Shown here one piece after another: positions 37,040 to 46,733 of a stretch of 64,000 nt of DNA. The notes under the pieces are model-generated. The model was not told the origin of the DNA and ran no database searches. It was given only the letters and a program-made list of their open reading frames with translations. This stretch comes from Pseudomonas sp. CCI4.2 (GTDB taxonomy: Bacteria > Pseudomonadota > Gammaproteobacteria > Pseudomonadales > Pseudomonadaceae), in contig NZ_CP133781.1 of NCBI RefSeq assembly GCF_034350045.1, positions 1,828,001 to 1,892,000 of the forward strand, read 5' to 3'. Each line of letters begins with the position of its first letter. Position 1 is the stretch's first letter. Position numbers and translations under genes: made by a program.

Positions 37040-38986
37040 TCACGCGCCAGTTGAGGTCGGGTTTTGTGCAGGAACATTACGAATTAATAGATCACGTAGC
37101 TGAACTTTCTCTTCTGCGCTCAGTTCGGATTGCCGTGCTTTCCTGATCAGATGTTCCAGGCTGCGCTCGCGTTGGCGGGCGGATAAGCTAGTTATAGTGT
37201 CGAAAAACTGTTGTTCAAGGTTATCGGCCTCAATCAGCCATTCTTTCTCTGCTAATGCGCGTAACAGTCGGCCTTGTTCTGTGCCATGCCAACGCGCAAT
37301 CAATTGAAGTGAACGCAGCTTCGGATTTTTCTGCAGTGCTTCCAGCAGAGCGACCAGTAATTGCGCGTAAATATGATCTTCTGCAGCAAAGTGGCTGGCA
37401 TCTTCGACTTTCTCGGCCAGTTGCGGATGATGCAGAAGTGTTCTCAATGCGGTGAGTGTCGGCGGTTCTACCGTCGCTGGCGTACGAGGGCCTCGGGGTT
37501 CGAAGTCGGGTCGTTTACCCTTCTTGTCCCAAGGTTTCTTTTCCCACTTTTTCTGACCGCCGGCTTTCTTGGTCCAGTCAGGTTGAGCGTCATAAGTGCT
37601 GGCTGGCTGAAAGTCAGCGTAATCCGGTATAGCGTCGTAATCGATGTTCGGGTCATAACTGGGAGGTGCTTCTTGCGGCGCGCTCTGTACCAGTTGATGC
37701 ATGGCCTCAGTGTTGAGCCCGGTAATTTCAGTCAGGCGCTGACGCATGAGCGTTTTTAAGTTTGCGCCCGGTACCTTGTCGATCAGCGGCGCGGCCAGGG
37801 TTGCCATGTGGGCTTTCCCCTCCAGCGAGCGCGGATCGGCCTCTTTGGTCAGCTGCTCGAAAAAATAGTCAGCCAGCGGTTGTGCATGCTGATTGATTCG
37901 CGCCTTGAACGCGTCTGTCCCTTCGGAGCGGACCAGCGTGTCTGGATCTTCACCTTCGGGCAGAAATAAAAAACGCGCCCGGCGTCCATCCTGCAAGCTG
38001 GGCAGTGCTGCCTCTAGCGCTCGCCAAGCGGCATTACGGCCTGCCTGGTCGCCATCAAAACAAAACAGTACGTTAGGCACGACCCGGAAAAGCTTTTTCA
38101 AGTGGTCTTCGCTGGTCGCGGTGCCAAGCGTAGCAACGGCATTGCGCAAGCCTTGTTGGGCGAGGGCGATGACGTCCATGTAGCCCTCGACGACGATTAT
38201 TTCATCAAGGTTACGACTGTACTTCCGTGCTTCATAAAGGCCGTACAGCTCCTGTCCTTTATGAAATACAGGTGTTTCCGGTGAGTTCAAGTACTTGGGC
38301 TTGTCATCGCCCAATACCCGGCCGCCAAAAGCGATGACGCGTCCGCGACTGTCGCGGATGGGAAACATCACGCGGTCACGAAAGCGGTCGTAGCGTTTGC
38401 CGGTCTCGGCATTTTCGATCAGCAGGCCCGCATCAATCATGGTCTTCTGCTGAAGCGTGTCACTGCTCAAGTGTTTGTGCAGGTTGTCCCAGCCGGGTGG
38501 AGCAAAGCCAAGGCCGAAATCGCGAGCGATTTCACCGGACAGGCCGCGACCTTTCAAATAATCCACGGCGGCTTTGCGCGTCGGATGGCTTTTCAGGGCC
38601 TGACGATAAAATTCGGCGGCCGCCGTCAGCAGAGGGTAAAGCGGTGAGTCGGTCGGCTGACGAGGCTTTTGCCCTTTGACGCTCTGTTCGCGCGGCACTT
38701 CCATGCCGGCGGCTTTAGCAAGTTCTTCGACGGCCTGAGGAAAATCCAGGTTGTCGTGGTCCATCATGAAGCCCAATGCATTGCCGCCTGCGCCACAGCC
38801 AAAGCAGTAATAAAACTGTTTGTCGGGGCTGACACTGAACGATGGGGTTTTTTCTTTGTGGAACGGGCAGCAGGCGCTGTAGTTCTTCCCGGTTTTCTTC
38901 AATTGTAGACGTGAGCTGACAACATCGACAATGTCGGTGCGGTTCAGAAGGTCGTCAATGAAGCTTTGGGGAATTAGCCCTGCCAT
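37040..38986 (-). CDS. dnaG: DNA primase DnaG
   Basis: 648 aa. The CHC2 zinc-binding domain (CCPFHKEKTPSFSVS ... YYCFGCGAGGNALGF) is near residues 38-70. The TOPRIM core includes IVVEGYMDVIALAQ and FCFDGDQAGRNAAW with the metal-binding acidic residues. The C-terminal helicase-interacting domain follows a Lys/Pro-rich linker near 460-500, a region variable in length in Pseudomonas. It makes RNA primers at the replication fork with DnaB, and is the middle gene of the macromolecular-synthesis block. Confidence 0.98.
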   Translation of the reverse strand: MAGLIPQSFIDDLLNRTDIVDVVSSRLQLKKTGKNYSACCPFHKEKTPSFSVSPDKQFYYCFGCGAGGNALGFMMDHDNLDFPQAVEELAKAAGMEVPREQSVKGQKPRQPTDSPLYPLLTAAAEFYRQALKSHPTRKAAVDYLKGRGLSGEIARDFGLGFAPPGWDNLHKHLSSDTLQQKTMIDAGLLIENAETGKRYDRFRDRVMFPIRDSRGRVIAFGGRVLGDDKPKYLNSPETPVFHKGQELYGLYEARKYSRNLDEIIVVEGYMDVIALAQQGLRNAVATLGTATSEDHLKKLFRVVPNVLFCFDGDQAGRNAAWRALEAALPSLQDGRRARFLFLPEGEDPDTLVRSEGTDAFKARINQHAQPLADYFFEQLTKEADPRSLEGKAHMATLAAPLIDKVPGANLKTLMRQRLTEITGLNTEAMHQLVQSAPQEAPPSYDPNIDYDAIPDYADFQPASTYDAQPDWTKKAGGQKKWEKKPWDKKGKRPDFEPRGPRTPATVEPPTLTALRTLLHHPQLAEKVEDASHFAAEDHIYAQLLVALLEALQKNPKLRSLQLIARWHGTEQGRLLRALAEKEWLIEADNLEQQFFDTITSLSARQRERSLEHLIRKARQSELSAEEKVQLRDLLIRNVPAQNPTSTGA

Positions 38987-39361
38987 GGCGTTCTCATCAT
39001 CAGACTGCCCGCCAGAAAAATCGTGGCGAAACTAAAACGTAACAACAGCGGCCATTGCGGGCCAGTGTGTTCACTAAGCTGACATTGGGAGACGCTGCCT
39101 GATTGAACTCCTTACGAAGATCAATTAGGCGTGCTCGTCATGTGCATTGGTCGTCGTCAGTGTAGACGTGATCAATACAACCTGAATCCTTGTCGGAAAT
39201 CAGAGCTGACGTGTCTTGACGGGATTTGTCTGAGTCGCAGTTGGCATGCACCTGCGGCTTAGACAGCCTCTGTCAGTGAAGCATGAGGCTTGTTATGCAA
39301 CTGCCGGCAGCCCGGCTTTGAAGGCCGGGCGTGGCAGAAGCTTGCGACGGTTGTCTGTAAA
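38987..39361. other. dnaG leader and rpsU trailer region
   Basis: 375 bp without a gene. Near 39301-39337 a hairpin lies just past the rpsU stop (GCCCGGC / GCCGGGC, with outer CTGCC / GGCAG pairs), lacking a U-run on the minus strand. It could attenuate read-through from rpsU into dnaG or act as a processing site, as in other rpsU-dnaG operons. The rest has no recognised signal. Confidence 0.55.
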
Positions 39362-39577
39362 TTAATACAGACGAACGGCGCGGCGCTGTTCGCGCTGTAC
39401 TTTCTTGGCGTGACGCTTAACAGCGGCTGCTGCTTTACGCTTACGCTCAGAAGTCGGCTTCTCGTAAAATTCGCGGCTACGAACTTCAGCCAGAACACCG
39501 GCTTTTTCGCAGGAGCGCTTGAAACGACGCAGAGCTACGTCGAAGGGTTCGTTCTCTTTAACTTTGACGGCTGGCAT
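39362..39577 (-). CDS. rpsU: 30S ribosomal protein S21
   Basis: 71 aa, highly basic, [20 protein letters not shown] at the start and [10 protein letters not shown] at the end, exactly the S21 length in gammaproteobacteria. First gene of the rpsU-dnaG-rpoD operon and divergent from tsaD, the conserved arrangement. Confidence 0.99.
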
Positions 39578-39773
39578 CCAGAGCTACCTTCTTTCATTAC
39601 CGGGGTCAACGTCTGGTGCAAAACTGCACTTAAGTACGTCGGTTTTTAAGGGTTGCGGATGTTAACCCCTCATTGAGAGGAATGCAAAGCCTCTGATCGA
39701 AAAGCGCTGGTCGGCGCTTGGAGCGACGCTTATTATGCGCCCCTTCAATTCAGCCTCTACAAGGCGCAAACCC

Positions 39774-40799
39774 ATGCTAGTACTGGGATTAGAGACATCG
39801 TGCGATGAAACGGGTGTCGCACTTTACCACAGTGAAAAAGGTCTGCTGGCTGACGCATTATTTAGCCAGATTGATTTGCATCGCGCCTACGGTGGCGTTG
39901 TGCCCGAGCTGGCGTCGAGGGATCACGTCAAGCGAATGCTGCCATTAATCCGTCAGGTATTGGCTGACGCCGACTGTGTGGCGACCGATATCGATGCCAT
40001 TGCCTATACGGCAGGTCCGGGTCTGGTGGGCGCTCTTTTGGTGGGCGCTTCTTGCGCTCAGGCGCTGGCGTTTGCCTGGGACATTCCCGCCTTGGGCGTG
40101 CACCACATGGAAGGACACCTGCTGGCACCCATGCTGGAAGAGCGACCGCCGGAATTTCCGTTCGTCGCGTTGTTGGTGTCGGGCGGTCATACCCAGTTGG
40201 TTCGGGTGGACGGCATTGGCCTGTACGAGCTGATGGGCGAGACGCTGGACGATGCTGCGGGTGAGGCGTTCGACAAGACCGCGAAGATGATGGGTCTGCA
40301 TTACCCAGGCGGTCCGGAAATCGCGCGGCTGGCCAGTCAGGGTGTGCCGGGGCGGTTTGTATTTCCGCGGCCCATGACCGATCGGCCGGGGCTGGATTTC
40401 AGTTTCAGTGGTTTGAAAACCTCCGCCCTGAACACTTGGCAGCAACGCCAAAGCGCTGGGGACGACGGTGAGCAAACCCGTTGCGACATCTCCCTGGCCT
40501 TCCAGCATGCGGTGGTAGAGACTTTGACCATCAAGTGCAAACGAGCCCTCAAGCAGGCGGGTCTAAAGCGGCTGGTCATCGCTGGCGGCGTGAGTGCCAA
40601 CAAGGCATTGCGCGTGTCGCTGGAGAAAATGCTGGGCGAGCTTCATGGCGAGGTGTTCTATGCGCGGCCTGAGTTCTGCACCGATAACGGCGCGATGATT
40701 GCGTTCGCCGGGTGCCAGCGTTTACAGGCTGGGCAAAAAGAGGATTTGAGCATCAGCGTGCAGGCGCGGTGGCCAATGGAGCAGTTGACGGGTTTGTGA
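39774..40799 (+). CDS. tsaD: tRNA N6-adenosine threonylcarbamoyltransferase TsaD
   Basis: 341 aa ASKHA-fold enzyme that transfers threonylcarbamoyl to A37 of ANN-decoding tRNAs together with TsaB and Tsa[21 protein letters not shown] opens the protein. The metal site [10 protein letters not shown] sits near residues 110-120, and [13 protein letters not shown] and [16 protein letters not shown] strands (here [12 protein letters not shown]) bind nucleotide. The frame opens at 39735, but ATG 39774 is the family start. Divergent from rpsU. Confidence 0.97.
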   Translation: MLVLGLETSCDETGVALYHSEKGLLADALFSQIDLHRAYGGVVPELASRDHVKRMLPLIRQVLADADCVATDIDAIAYTAGPGLVGALLVGASCAQALAFAWDIPALGVHHMEGHLLAPMLEERPPEFPFVALLVSGGHTQLVRVDGIGLYELMGETLDDAAGEAFDKTAKMMGLHYPGGPEIARLASQGVPGRFVFPRPMTDRPGLDFSFSGLKTSALNTWQQRQSAGDDGEQTRCDISLAFQHAVVETLTIKCKRALKQAGLKRLVIAGGVSANKALRVSLEKMLGELHGEVFYARPEFCTDNGAMIAFAGCQRLQAGQKEDLSISVQARWPMEQLTGL

Positions 40800-40833
40800 G
40801 GGGGTTGGCATGAGCCCGGTTCATCCGACACAT

Positions 40834-41403
40834 TCAGAAATGCCGTTCGCGCCCTGCAAGCAGGTCGCGTAAATTACCGCGATGGCGCCATACGATGAGC
40901 ACGGTCAGGAAGCTCATTGGGAGCAGCGCTTGCGGCTCCTGCCATGCCAGTACCGGCAAGGTCAGTGGGAGCGCGATCAGCGCGGCGAGTGAGCTGGTAC
41001 GGGTCAGGAACACTACCAGCAGCCAGGCGCATATCGCGAGGGCTGCGGCGGGTGGATAGAGTCCCAGCAACATGCCGACAGCTGTAGCAACGCCCTTTCC
41101 GCCGCGAAAGCGGAAGTACACCGGAAAAAGATGACCGAGTACCGCACACAGTCCTATCCATGCTTGTTCTTGCAGGTCGAGCCCTAGCAGTTTGGCAGCG
41201 AGAACCGCCAGCAAGCCTTTGCACAGGTCGCCGATGAGAGTTAAAACCGCAAGTTTTTTCCCCGCCAGGCGCAACATGTTGGTCGCGCCGGCGTTACCCG
41301 AACCACTGGCGCGGGGGTCTGGGCTGCCGGTGAGTTGGCTGAGCCAGATGGCGAAGGACAGTGAGCCAAGCAGGTAGGCGAGAATCGCCAGTAACCAAAA
41401 CAT
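40834..41403 (-). CDS. plsY: Glycerol-3-phosphate acyltransferase PlsY
   Basis: 189 aa inner-membrane protein with about five helices. It transfers acyl groups from acyl-phosphate to glycerol-3-phosphate, starting phospholipid synthesis. The three family motifs are visible: [12 protein letters not shown] (motif 1), the glycine-rich phosphate loop [12 protein letters not shown] (motif 2) and the [15 protein letters not shown] segment (here [12 protein letters not shown], motif 3). Start [13 protein letters not shown] at 41403; the ATG 9 bp upstream is less likely. Convergent with tsaD. Confidence 0.95.
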   Translation of the reverse strand: MFWLLAILAYLLGSLSFAIWLSQLTGSPDPRASGSGNAGATNMLRLAGKKLAVLTLIGDLCKGLLAVLAAKLLGLDLQEQAWIGLCAVLGHLFPVYFRFRGGKGVATAVGMLLGLYPPAAALAICAWLLVVFLTRTSSLAALIALPLTLPVLAWQEPQALLPMSFLTVLIVWRHRGNLRDLLAGRERHF

Positions 41404-41477
41404 GCAAACCACTCCGGGCGAGTTTGCCCTGATTCTAACGGCGCATCGCGCCCTTGTCGTGCAGCGGAGAACAGTGC

Positions 41478-41831
41478 TTGGACAGAGTTTTTATCGAGGG
41501 TCTGGAAGTCGATACGGTCATCGGCGCCTACGACTGGGAGCGTGGCATTCGCCAATGCCTGCGTCTCGACCTGAGCTTCGCCTGGGACAATCGGCCTGCT
41601 GCGGCAGGTGATGACCTCAGCAAGGCGCTCGACTACGCCAGCGTTTCAGCGCGAATACAGGCCTTCGCCGAGCAGGCACAATTTCAGTTGGTGGAGACGT
41701 TCGCCGAGCGTCTTACGGAGGTGCTGATGAGTGAGTTTCAAATCCCTTGGATGCACCTCAAGTTGACCAAGCCCGGCGCCGTTTCGGCAGCGTCTGGTGT
41801 GGGCGTGGAGATCGAGCGCGGATGCCGCTAA
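41478..41831 (+). CDS. folB: Dihydroneopterin aldolase FolB
   Basis: 117 aa. Cleaves dihydroneopterin to 6-hydroxymethyl-dihydropterin in folate synthesis. The family N-terminus [20 protein letters not shown] follows a TTG codon at 41478, with GGAG about 10 nt upstream, so a TTG start is preferred to the ATG at 41454. [13 protein letters not shown] and [20 protein letters not shown] complete the fold. It overlaps folK by 10 bp, and is divergent from plsY. Confidence 0.93.
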   Translation: MDRVFIEGLEVDTVIGAYDWERGIRQCLRLDLSFAWDNRPAAAGDDLSKALDYASVSARIQAFAEQAQFQLVETFAERLTEVLMSEFQIPWMHLKLTKPGAVSAASGVGVEIERGCR

Positions 41832-42328
41832 CTCAGATATTCCTTGGCCTCGGTAGCAATATCGAGCGCGAAAAAAACCTGCACGCAGGGCTTGAGGCAC
41901 TCGACAGTTTTTTGCAGGGCATGACCTGTTCCCCGGTGTTTGAAAGCCAGCCGGTGGGGATCAAAAGCGGTCCATTTTTCAATCTGGTGGTTACGGCGTA
42001 TACCGATCTGCCGCTGATGGAATTGGACCGTCGTTTGAAATTCATCGAGGCGGACAATGGCCGTTATGCCCCTGAGCGCAAGGGCTTGCCACTGGACATC
42101 GACGTGCTGCTTTTTGGTGAGCTGGTCGGCAATTTCGATGGTTTGATTCTGCCTCGCGCGGAAATCCTCAAAAATGCATTTGTGCTATGGCCACTGTCGT
42201 TGATAGCGCCGGAGCGTTTGCACCCGGGTGTCAACAAGACGCTTGAGGCGTTGTGGCGAGAGGCGAATATCGACCAGGCATTAGCGCCTGTTTCGTTTGA
42301 GTGGCGCGGGCAGCAATTGACCCCCTGA
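41822..42328 (+). CDS. folK: HPPK, 6-hydroxymethyl-dihydropterin pyrophosphokinase FolK
   Basis: 168 aa. It transfers pyrophosphate from ATP to the FolB product. The N-terminus IFLGLGSNIEREKNL, ESQPVGIKSGPFFNLVV, and the signature RYAPERKGLPLDIDVLLFG with the two metal-binding Asp residues are all present. ATG 41822 inside the end of folB gives the right length and couples the two genes. Confidence 0.95.
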   Translation: MPLTQIFLGLGSNIEREKNLHAGLEALDSFLQGMTCSPVFESQPVGIKSGPFFNLVVTAYTDLPLMELDRRLKFIEADNGRYAPERKGLPLDIDVLLFGELVGNFDGLILPRAEILKNAFVLWPLSLIAPERLHPGVNKTLEALWREANIDQALAPVSFEWRGQQLTP

Positions 42329-42344
42329 TTCGTCTGACAACACC

Positions 42345-42423
42345 CTGTAGGAACCAACTTGTTGGCGAATAGGCGGCGTTTTGTTTCAGATAAACCGTCT
42401 CGCCAAAACGTGGGCTTCTACAG
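42345..42423. repeat. REP inverted pair overlapping the cca stop
   Basis: CTGTAGGAACCAACTTGTTG at the left and CGTGGGCTTCTACAG at the right face each other across about 40 bp. The right edge supplies the last codons region of cca: the cca TAG at 42420-42418 is the CTGTAG of this repeat. Confidence 0.85.
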
Positions 42424-43647
42424 ATTTTGAGAGCTTTTGTAGGCTTTGACTGCGTTCAGGCGTTCACGCTTTAGTGCTTCACCCAGCTGCGGCCCTTCAA
42501 AACCCTGATCACGCAACGGCTGCGCAGTCACCCTTCGCGCTGCGTCAGCGGCACCGCGCAGATAGTCCGCCTGCGGATAGTCGCGCTGCTCGAACCCCAG
42601 GCGACCTCGCGCATCCATCTCGCAGGCGGCAATAAACTCCTCAAAGCGCTGTGGCCGACGGTAGATATCGAAGCTTTGCAGCAGCTCAAACAAGGTTGAA
42701 GCCTTTAGCTCAAGGGCTCGGTGACCATGGGTGTGGTACTGACCGACCAGCAGCGCCAGTTCCTGGCAATCGCGCGGCACTTTGAAGCGGGTGTTCACGG
42801 CTTTTATCAGGCGCAGCCCGGTGTGTTCGTGCGCAATATGCCGTGGCCATTCGCTCTCGGGTGTCAGCCCTTTGCCCACGTCATGCAGGAGACAAGCCCA
42901 GCGCACGCTCAACGGCTGTTGGTGAGCAGCCGACTGTTCAAGGACGCTAAGAATATGCTCGCCGGTATCGATTTCGGGGTGATGAGCGGCTGGCTGCGGT
43001 ACGCCGAATAGCGCATCTACCTCAGGAAATAGCACCTCCAGTGCGCCGCATTCGCGCAATACCCGAATGAACACCTGTGGCTGATTTTCCATCAGCGCGC
43101 GGGAGATTTCTTTCCAGCTACGCTCCGCCGTCAATGCCTGCAATTCGCCCGACTCACTGAGCTGTCGCATCAGTAACAAGGTGTCGGGCGCTATGGTGAA
43201 ACCGTCTGGGGCGTAACGTGCTGCGAAGCGAGCGACACGCAGTACCCGCAATGGATCTTCGGCGAATGCCGGAGAAACGTGGCGTAAAATACGGGCTTTT
43301 AGGTCTTCTTGGCCGTGGTAAGGGTCAGTTAAATTCCCTTCGCCATCTTCGGCAATCGCGTTAATGGTCAAGTCGCGACGGACTAAGTCTTCTTCAAGTG
43401 TGACCTCGGGGCTCGCATGAAAGGTGAAGCCGCCGTAGCCAACGCCGCTTTTGCGTTCAGTGCGGGCGAGGGCGTATTCCTCCCCGGTCTTGGGATGCAA
43501 GAACACTGGAAAGTCCGAGCCAACCGGGCGATACCCGCCAGCAAGCATTTCATCGGCAGTGGCCCCGATGACGACCCAGTCAATGTCGGCGACCGCTTTA
43601 CCGAGAAGGCGATCCCGCACCGCGCCCCCTACTTTATAAATCTGCAT
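42418..43647 (-). CDS. cca: Multifunctional CCA-adding tRNA nucleotidyltransferase
   Basis: 409 aa, the length of the gammaproteobacterial bifunctional type. It adds or repairs the 3' CCA of tRNA. The head domain reads [20 protein letters not shown] with the Asp-x-Asp metal pair, then [12 protein letters not shown]. An HD phosphohydrolase domain ([30 protein letters not shown]) occupies the C-terminal half. The last codons run into a REP element. Convergent with folK. Confidence 0.97.
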   Translation of the reverse strand: MQIYKVGGAVRDRLLGKAVADIDWVVIGATADEMLAGGYRPVGSDFPVFLHPKTGEEYALARTERKSGVGYGGFTFHASPEVTLEEDLVRRDLTINAIAEDGEGNLTDPYHGQEDLKARILRHVSPAFAEDPLRVLRVARFAARYAPDGFTIAPDTLLLMRQLSESGELQALTAERSWKEISRALMENQPQVFIRVLRECGALEVLFPEVDALFGVPQPAAHHPEIDTGEHILSVLEQSAAHQQPLSVRWACLLHDVGKGLTPESEWPRHIAHEHTGLRLIKAVNTRFKVPRDCQELALLVGQYHTHGHRALELKASTLFELLQSFDIYRRPQRFEEFIAACEMDARGRLGFEQRDYPQADYLRGAADAARRVTAQPLRDQGFEGPQLGEALKRERLNAVKAYKSSQNL

Positions 43648-43763
43648 AAAAAACCTCCGTAAGCGCGACAGGATAAACCTTTGAGTCGTTACTTACGGAG
43701 GCAAAAGTGAAAAGAGCGAGCTACACGCTTGAGGCTTGGCGCCTGAAGCTCGCAACTCAAGTC

Positions 43764-45326
43764 TTATAGGTGAACGACCGCCAAATCGAGCCGGGGATAT
43801 TCACTATCGGCGTGTTCGCCTCTCGGTGGGACGTGATGGGTTTTCATGATCTGATCGCCTTGTAACGTCTCCAGGTGAATATCAAAGCCCCATAAGCGGT
43901 GCAGGTGTTTGAGCACCTCGTCAGTGGAGTCGCCCAGCGGTTTACGGTCGTGCTGCTGATGACGTAGCGTCAGCGAGCGGTCACCGCGCCGATCAATGCT
44001 GTAAATCTGTATGTTAGGTTCGCGATTTCCCAAGTTGTATTGAGCTGCCAAGGTTTCACGAATCGTCTTGTAGCCGGGTTCGTTATGAATGGCCGGAACC
44101 AGCAGGTCATCCTTCTGATCGTCGTCCATGATGCTGAACAGCTTGAGGTCGCGAATCACCTTGGGCGACAGGTACTGCAGGATAAAACTCTCGTCCTTGA
44201 AGCTGCTCATGGCGAATTTGATCGTGGCCAGCCAATCGCTGCCAGCGATGTCCGGAAACCAGTGCCGGTCTTCATCTGTGGGATGCTCGCAAATGCGTCG
44301 AATATCCCGGTACATTGCGAACCCTAGGGTGTAAGGATTGATACCGCTGTAGTAGGGGCTATCGAAGCCGGGCTGATAAACAACGCTGGTGTGCGACGTC
44401 AGGAACTCCATCATGAAACCATCGGTGACGAGGCCTTCATCGTAGAGATCATTCATTAGCGTGTAGTGCCAGAAGGTTGCCCAGCCCTCGTTCATGACCT
44501 GAGTCTGACGCTGTGGGTAAAAATACTGCGCAATTTTGCGAACGATCCGCACCACTTCACGCTGCCACGGTTCAAGCAGTGGCGCGTGTTTTTCGATGAA
44601 ATAGAGGATGTTTTCCTGAGGTTCGACGGGGAAGCGAGCATTATCCTTGTCGCTATTTTTATCTGCGCTTTTCGGAATGGTGCGCCACAGATCGTTGATC
44701 TGCTTCTGCAAATGTTCCTCACGGTCTTTCTGCCGACGGCGTTCTTCCTCGGCAGAAATCGGATAGGGACGTTTGTATCGGTCAACTCCGTAGTTCATCA
44801 GTGCGTGGCAGGAATCCAGTAAATCTTCCACTGCATCAATGCCATGGCGTTCCTCGCACTGCATGATGTACTGCTTGGCGAACACCAGATAATCAATAAT
44901 CGAACTGGCGTCCGTCCAGGTGCGGAACAGATAATTGCCCTTGAAGAAGCTGTTATGCCCGTAACAGGCGTGTGCCACCACCAATGCCTGCATGCAGATG
45001 GTGTTCTCTTCCATCAAGTAAGCGATGCAGGGATCGGAGTTGATCACGATCTCGTACGCCAGGCCCATTTGGCCTCGGCTGTAGGACTTCTCGGTACTGA
45101 GGAAGTGTTTGCCGTAGGACCAATGGTGATAGCCCAGCGGCATGCCGACAGACGCATAAGCGTCCATCATCTGCTCGGCAGTGATCACCTCGATCTGGTT
45201 GGGGTAAGTGTCCAGCGCATAACGTTCGGCAATGCGGCTGATTTCCCGGTCGTAGGCCTGGATCAGCTCGAACGTCCATTCTGAACCCGTGGACAGCGGT
45301 TGACGCTTCTGCTCTCTAGCGGTCAT
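43764..45326 (-). CDS. ycgB: SpoVR family protein (YcgB)
   Basis: 520 aa, full length for the YcgB/SpoVR family (conserved blocks [41 protein letters not shown]). The function is not established; it is usually in one operon with PrkA and YeaH in stress and stationary phase. It overlaps yeaH by 4 bp (ATGA), so the two are translated together. Confidence 0.92.
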   Translation of the reverse strand: MTAREQKRQPLSTGSEWTFELIQAYDREISRIAERYALDTYPNQIEVITAEQMMDAYASVGMPLGYHHWSYGKHFLSTEKSYSRGQMGLAYEIVINSDPCIAYLMEENTICMQALVVAHACYGHNSFFKGNYLFRTWTDASSIIDYLVFAKQYIMQCEERHGIDAVEDLLDSCHALMNYGVDRYKRPYPISAEEERRRQKDREEHLQKQINDLWRTIPKSADKNSDKDNARFPVEPQENILYFIEKHAPLLEPWQREVVRIVRKIAQYFYPQRQTQVMNEGWATFWHYTLMNDLYDEGLVTDGFMMEFLTSHTSVVYQPGFDSPYYSGINPYTLGFAMYRDIRRICEHPTDEDRHWFPDIAGSDWLATIKFAMSSFKDESFILQYLSPKVIRDLKLFSIMDDDQKDDLLVPAIHNEPGYKTIRETLAAQYNLGNREPNIQIYSIDRRGDRSLTLRHQQHDRKPLGDSTDEVLKHLHRLWGFDIHLETLQGDQIMKTHHVPPRGEHADSEYPRLDLAVVHL

Positions 45327-46594
45327 GTCACTAACCTGCGCTGGAAGAGTTCTCGGAATACCGGATAGATATCACCGGCAGATACCAGCTGTTGCTGGGC
45401 AAACGTGTCGGGGAATTCGTCGCTGATACGTTCATATTCGAACCACAGCGCCTGATGTTCGCGTGGGGTAATTTCCACGTAAGTGTAGTACTGCACGAAG
45501 GGCATGATCTGCTTGACCAAGATGTCGCGACAGATCGGTGAGTCGTCGTTCCAGTTATCGCCGTCGGAAGCCTGGGCCGCGTAAATGTTCCATTCGTTGG
45601 TGGGGTAGCGCTCGGCCATGATTTCCTGCATCAGTTTCAGTGCGCTGGAAACAATGGTGCCGCCGGTTTCTCGTGAGTAAAAAAACTCCTCTTCATCCAC
45701 TTCGCGGGCGCTGGTGTGGTGGCGAATGAACACGACTTCGATTTTGTCGTAATTACGCTTGAGGAATAGGTACAACAGAATGAAAAAACGTTTAGCGATG
45801 TCCTTGGTCGCTTGAGTCATGGAGCCGGAAACATCCATTAGGCAAAACATGACGGCTTTGGAGCTGGGGCTCGGCTGTTTGACCAGCAGGTTGTATTTGA
45901 GATCGAAAGTGTCCAGATAAGGGACCCGGTGGATACGGGTTTTCAACCGTTCTATTTCAGCTTCCAAGTCGCGAATATCGCCGAAATTGTCCGGCTCTTC
46001 ACGCTTCATGCGTTCCAGCTCGGTGATTGATTCACGCAATTTAGCGCGGCTGCTGCCAGAGAGTGCGATGCGCCGTGCATGGGCAGACCGCAGGGTGCGG
46101 ATGATGTTGATGCGCGACGGGTTACCTTCGTTGCTGATGCCCGCCCGCACGGTTTTAAACGTGTCGGTACCGGTTAGGTTGCGCTTTACCAGGTTGGGAA
46201 GCTCAAGGTCTTCGAACATGAACTCGAGAAATTCTTCCTGGCTGATCTGGAACACGAACTCATCGGAGCCTTCGCCGGAATTGCTCGCCTTGCCAGGCCC
46301 TTTCCCGCCACCGCCACCTTGAGGCCTGGCAATGTGCTCGCCGGTGGTAAATTCTTTATTGCCGGGGTGGACAACGGTTTGTTTGCCGCCGCGACCATGA
46401 TGCAGAACCGGTTCATCGATATCCCGACCGGGGATGCTGATTTGTTCGCCGTGTTCCATGTCGGTGATGGAACGGCGGCTGACGGCTTCTTCGACTGCTT
46501 TTTTAATGTGATCACGGTAACGCCGCAGGAAGCGCTGGCGGTTCACCGTGCTTTTATTCTTGCCATTGAGACGTCGGTCGATCACATAACTCAT
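45323..46594 (-). CDS. yeaH: YeaH/YhbH family protein (DUF444)
   Basis: 423 aa. A basic N-terminus with [20 protein letters not shown] and a Gly-rich linker near residues 95-115 is followed by a von Willebrand A-like domain. Its MIDAS-type motif [17 protein letters not shown] is near residue 250. It is the standard partner of the PrkA kinase. ATG 46594 ([15 protein letters not shown]) is chosen over 46615. It is downstream of prkA after a 139-bp gap and overlaps ycgB by 4 bp. Confidence 0.93.
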   Translation of the reverse strand: MSYVIDRRLNGKNKSTVNRQRFLRRYRDHIKKAVEEAVSRRSITDMEHGEQISIPGRDIDEPVLHHGRGGKQTVVHPGNKEFTTGEHIARPQGGGGGKGPGKASNSGEGSDEFVFQISQEEFLEFMFEDLELPNLVKRNLTGTDTFKTVRAGISNEGNPSRINIIRTLRSAHARRIALSGSSRAKLRESITELERMKREEPDNFGDIRDLEAEIERLKTRIHRVPYLDTFDLKYNLLVKQPSPSSKAVMFCLMDVSGSMTQATKDIAKRFFILLYLFLKRNYDKIEVVFIRHHTSAREVDEEEFFYSRETGGTIVSSALKLMQEIMAERYPTNEWNIYAAQASDGDNWNDDSPICRDILVKQIMPFVQYYTYVEITPREHQALWFEYERISDEFPDTFAQQQLVSAGDIYPVFRELFQRRLVT

Positions 46595-46733
46595 ACGTGG
46601 CCCTCCGGGCAGCATTAAGTTACAAGCTTCAAGCTGCGAGCTGGAAGCTTAAAGACAAGCGGTCAACCGCAATGACCGCAAGCACGCCCGCATGCGCGTG
46701 CCTGTGGCTTGCAAGGTGTCGCTTGCCGCTGCC
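46595..46733. repeat. Palindromic AAGCTT-rich repeat between prkA and yeaH
   Basis: The stretch near 46623-46650 reads AGCTTCAAGCTGCGAGCTGG then AAGCTT, a self-complementary repeat of a type often seen between Pseudomonas genes. It could stabilise or process the prkA message. A looser relative lies at about 43718-43755 after ycgB. Confidence 0.5.
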
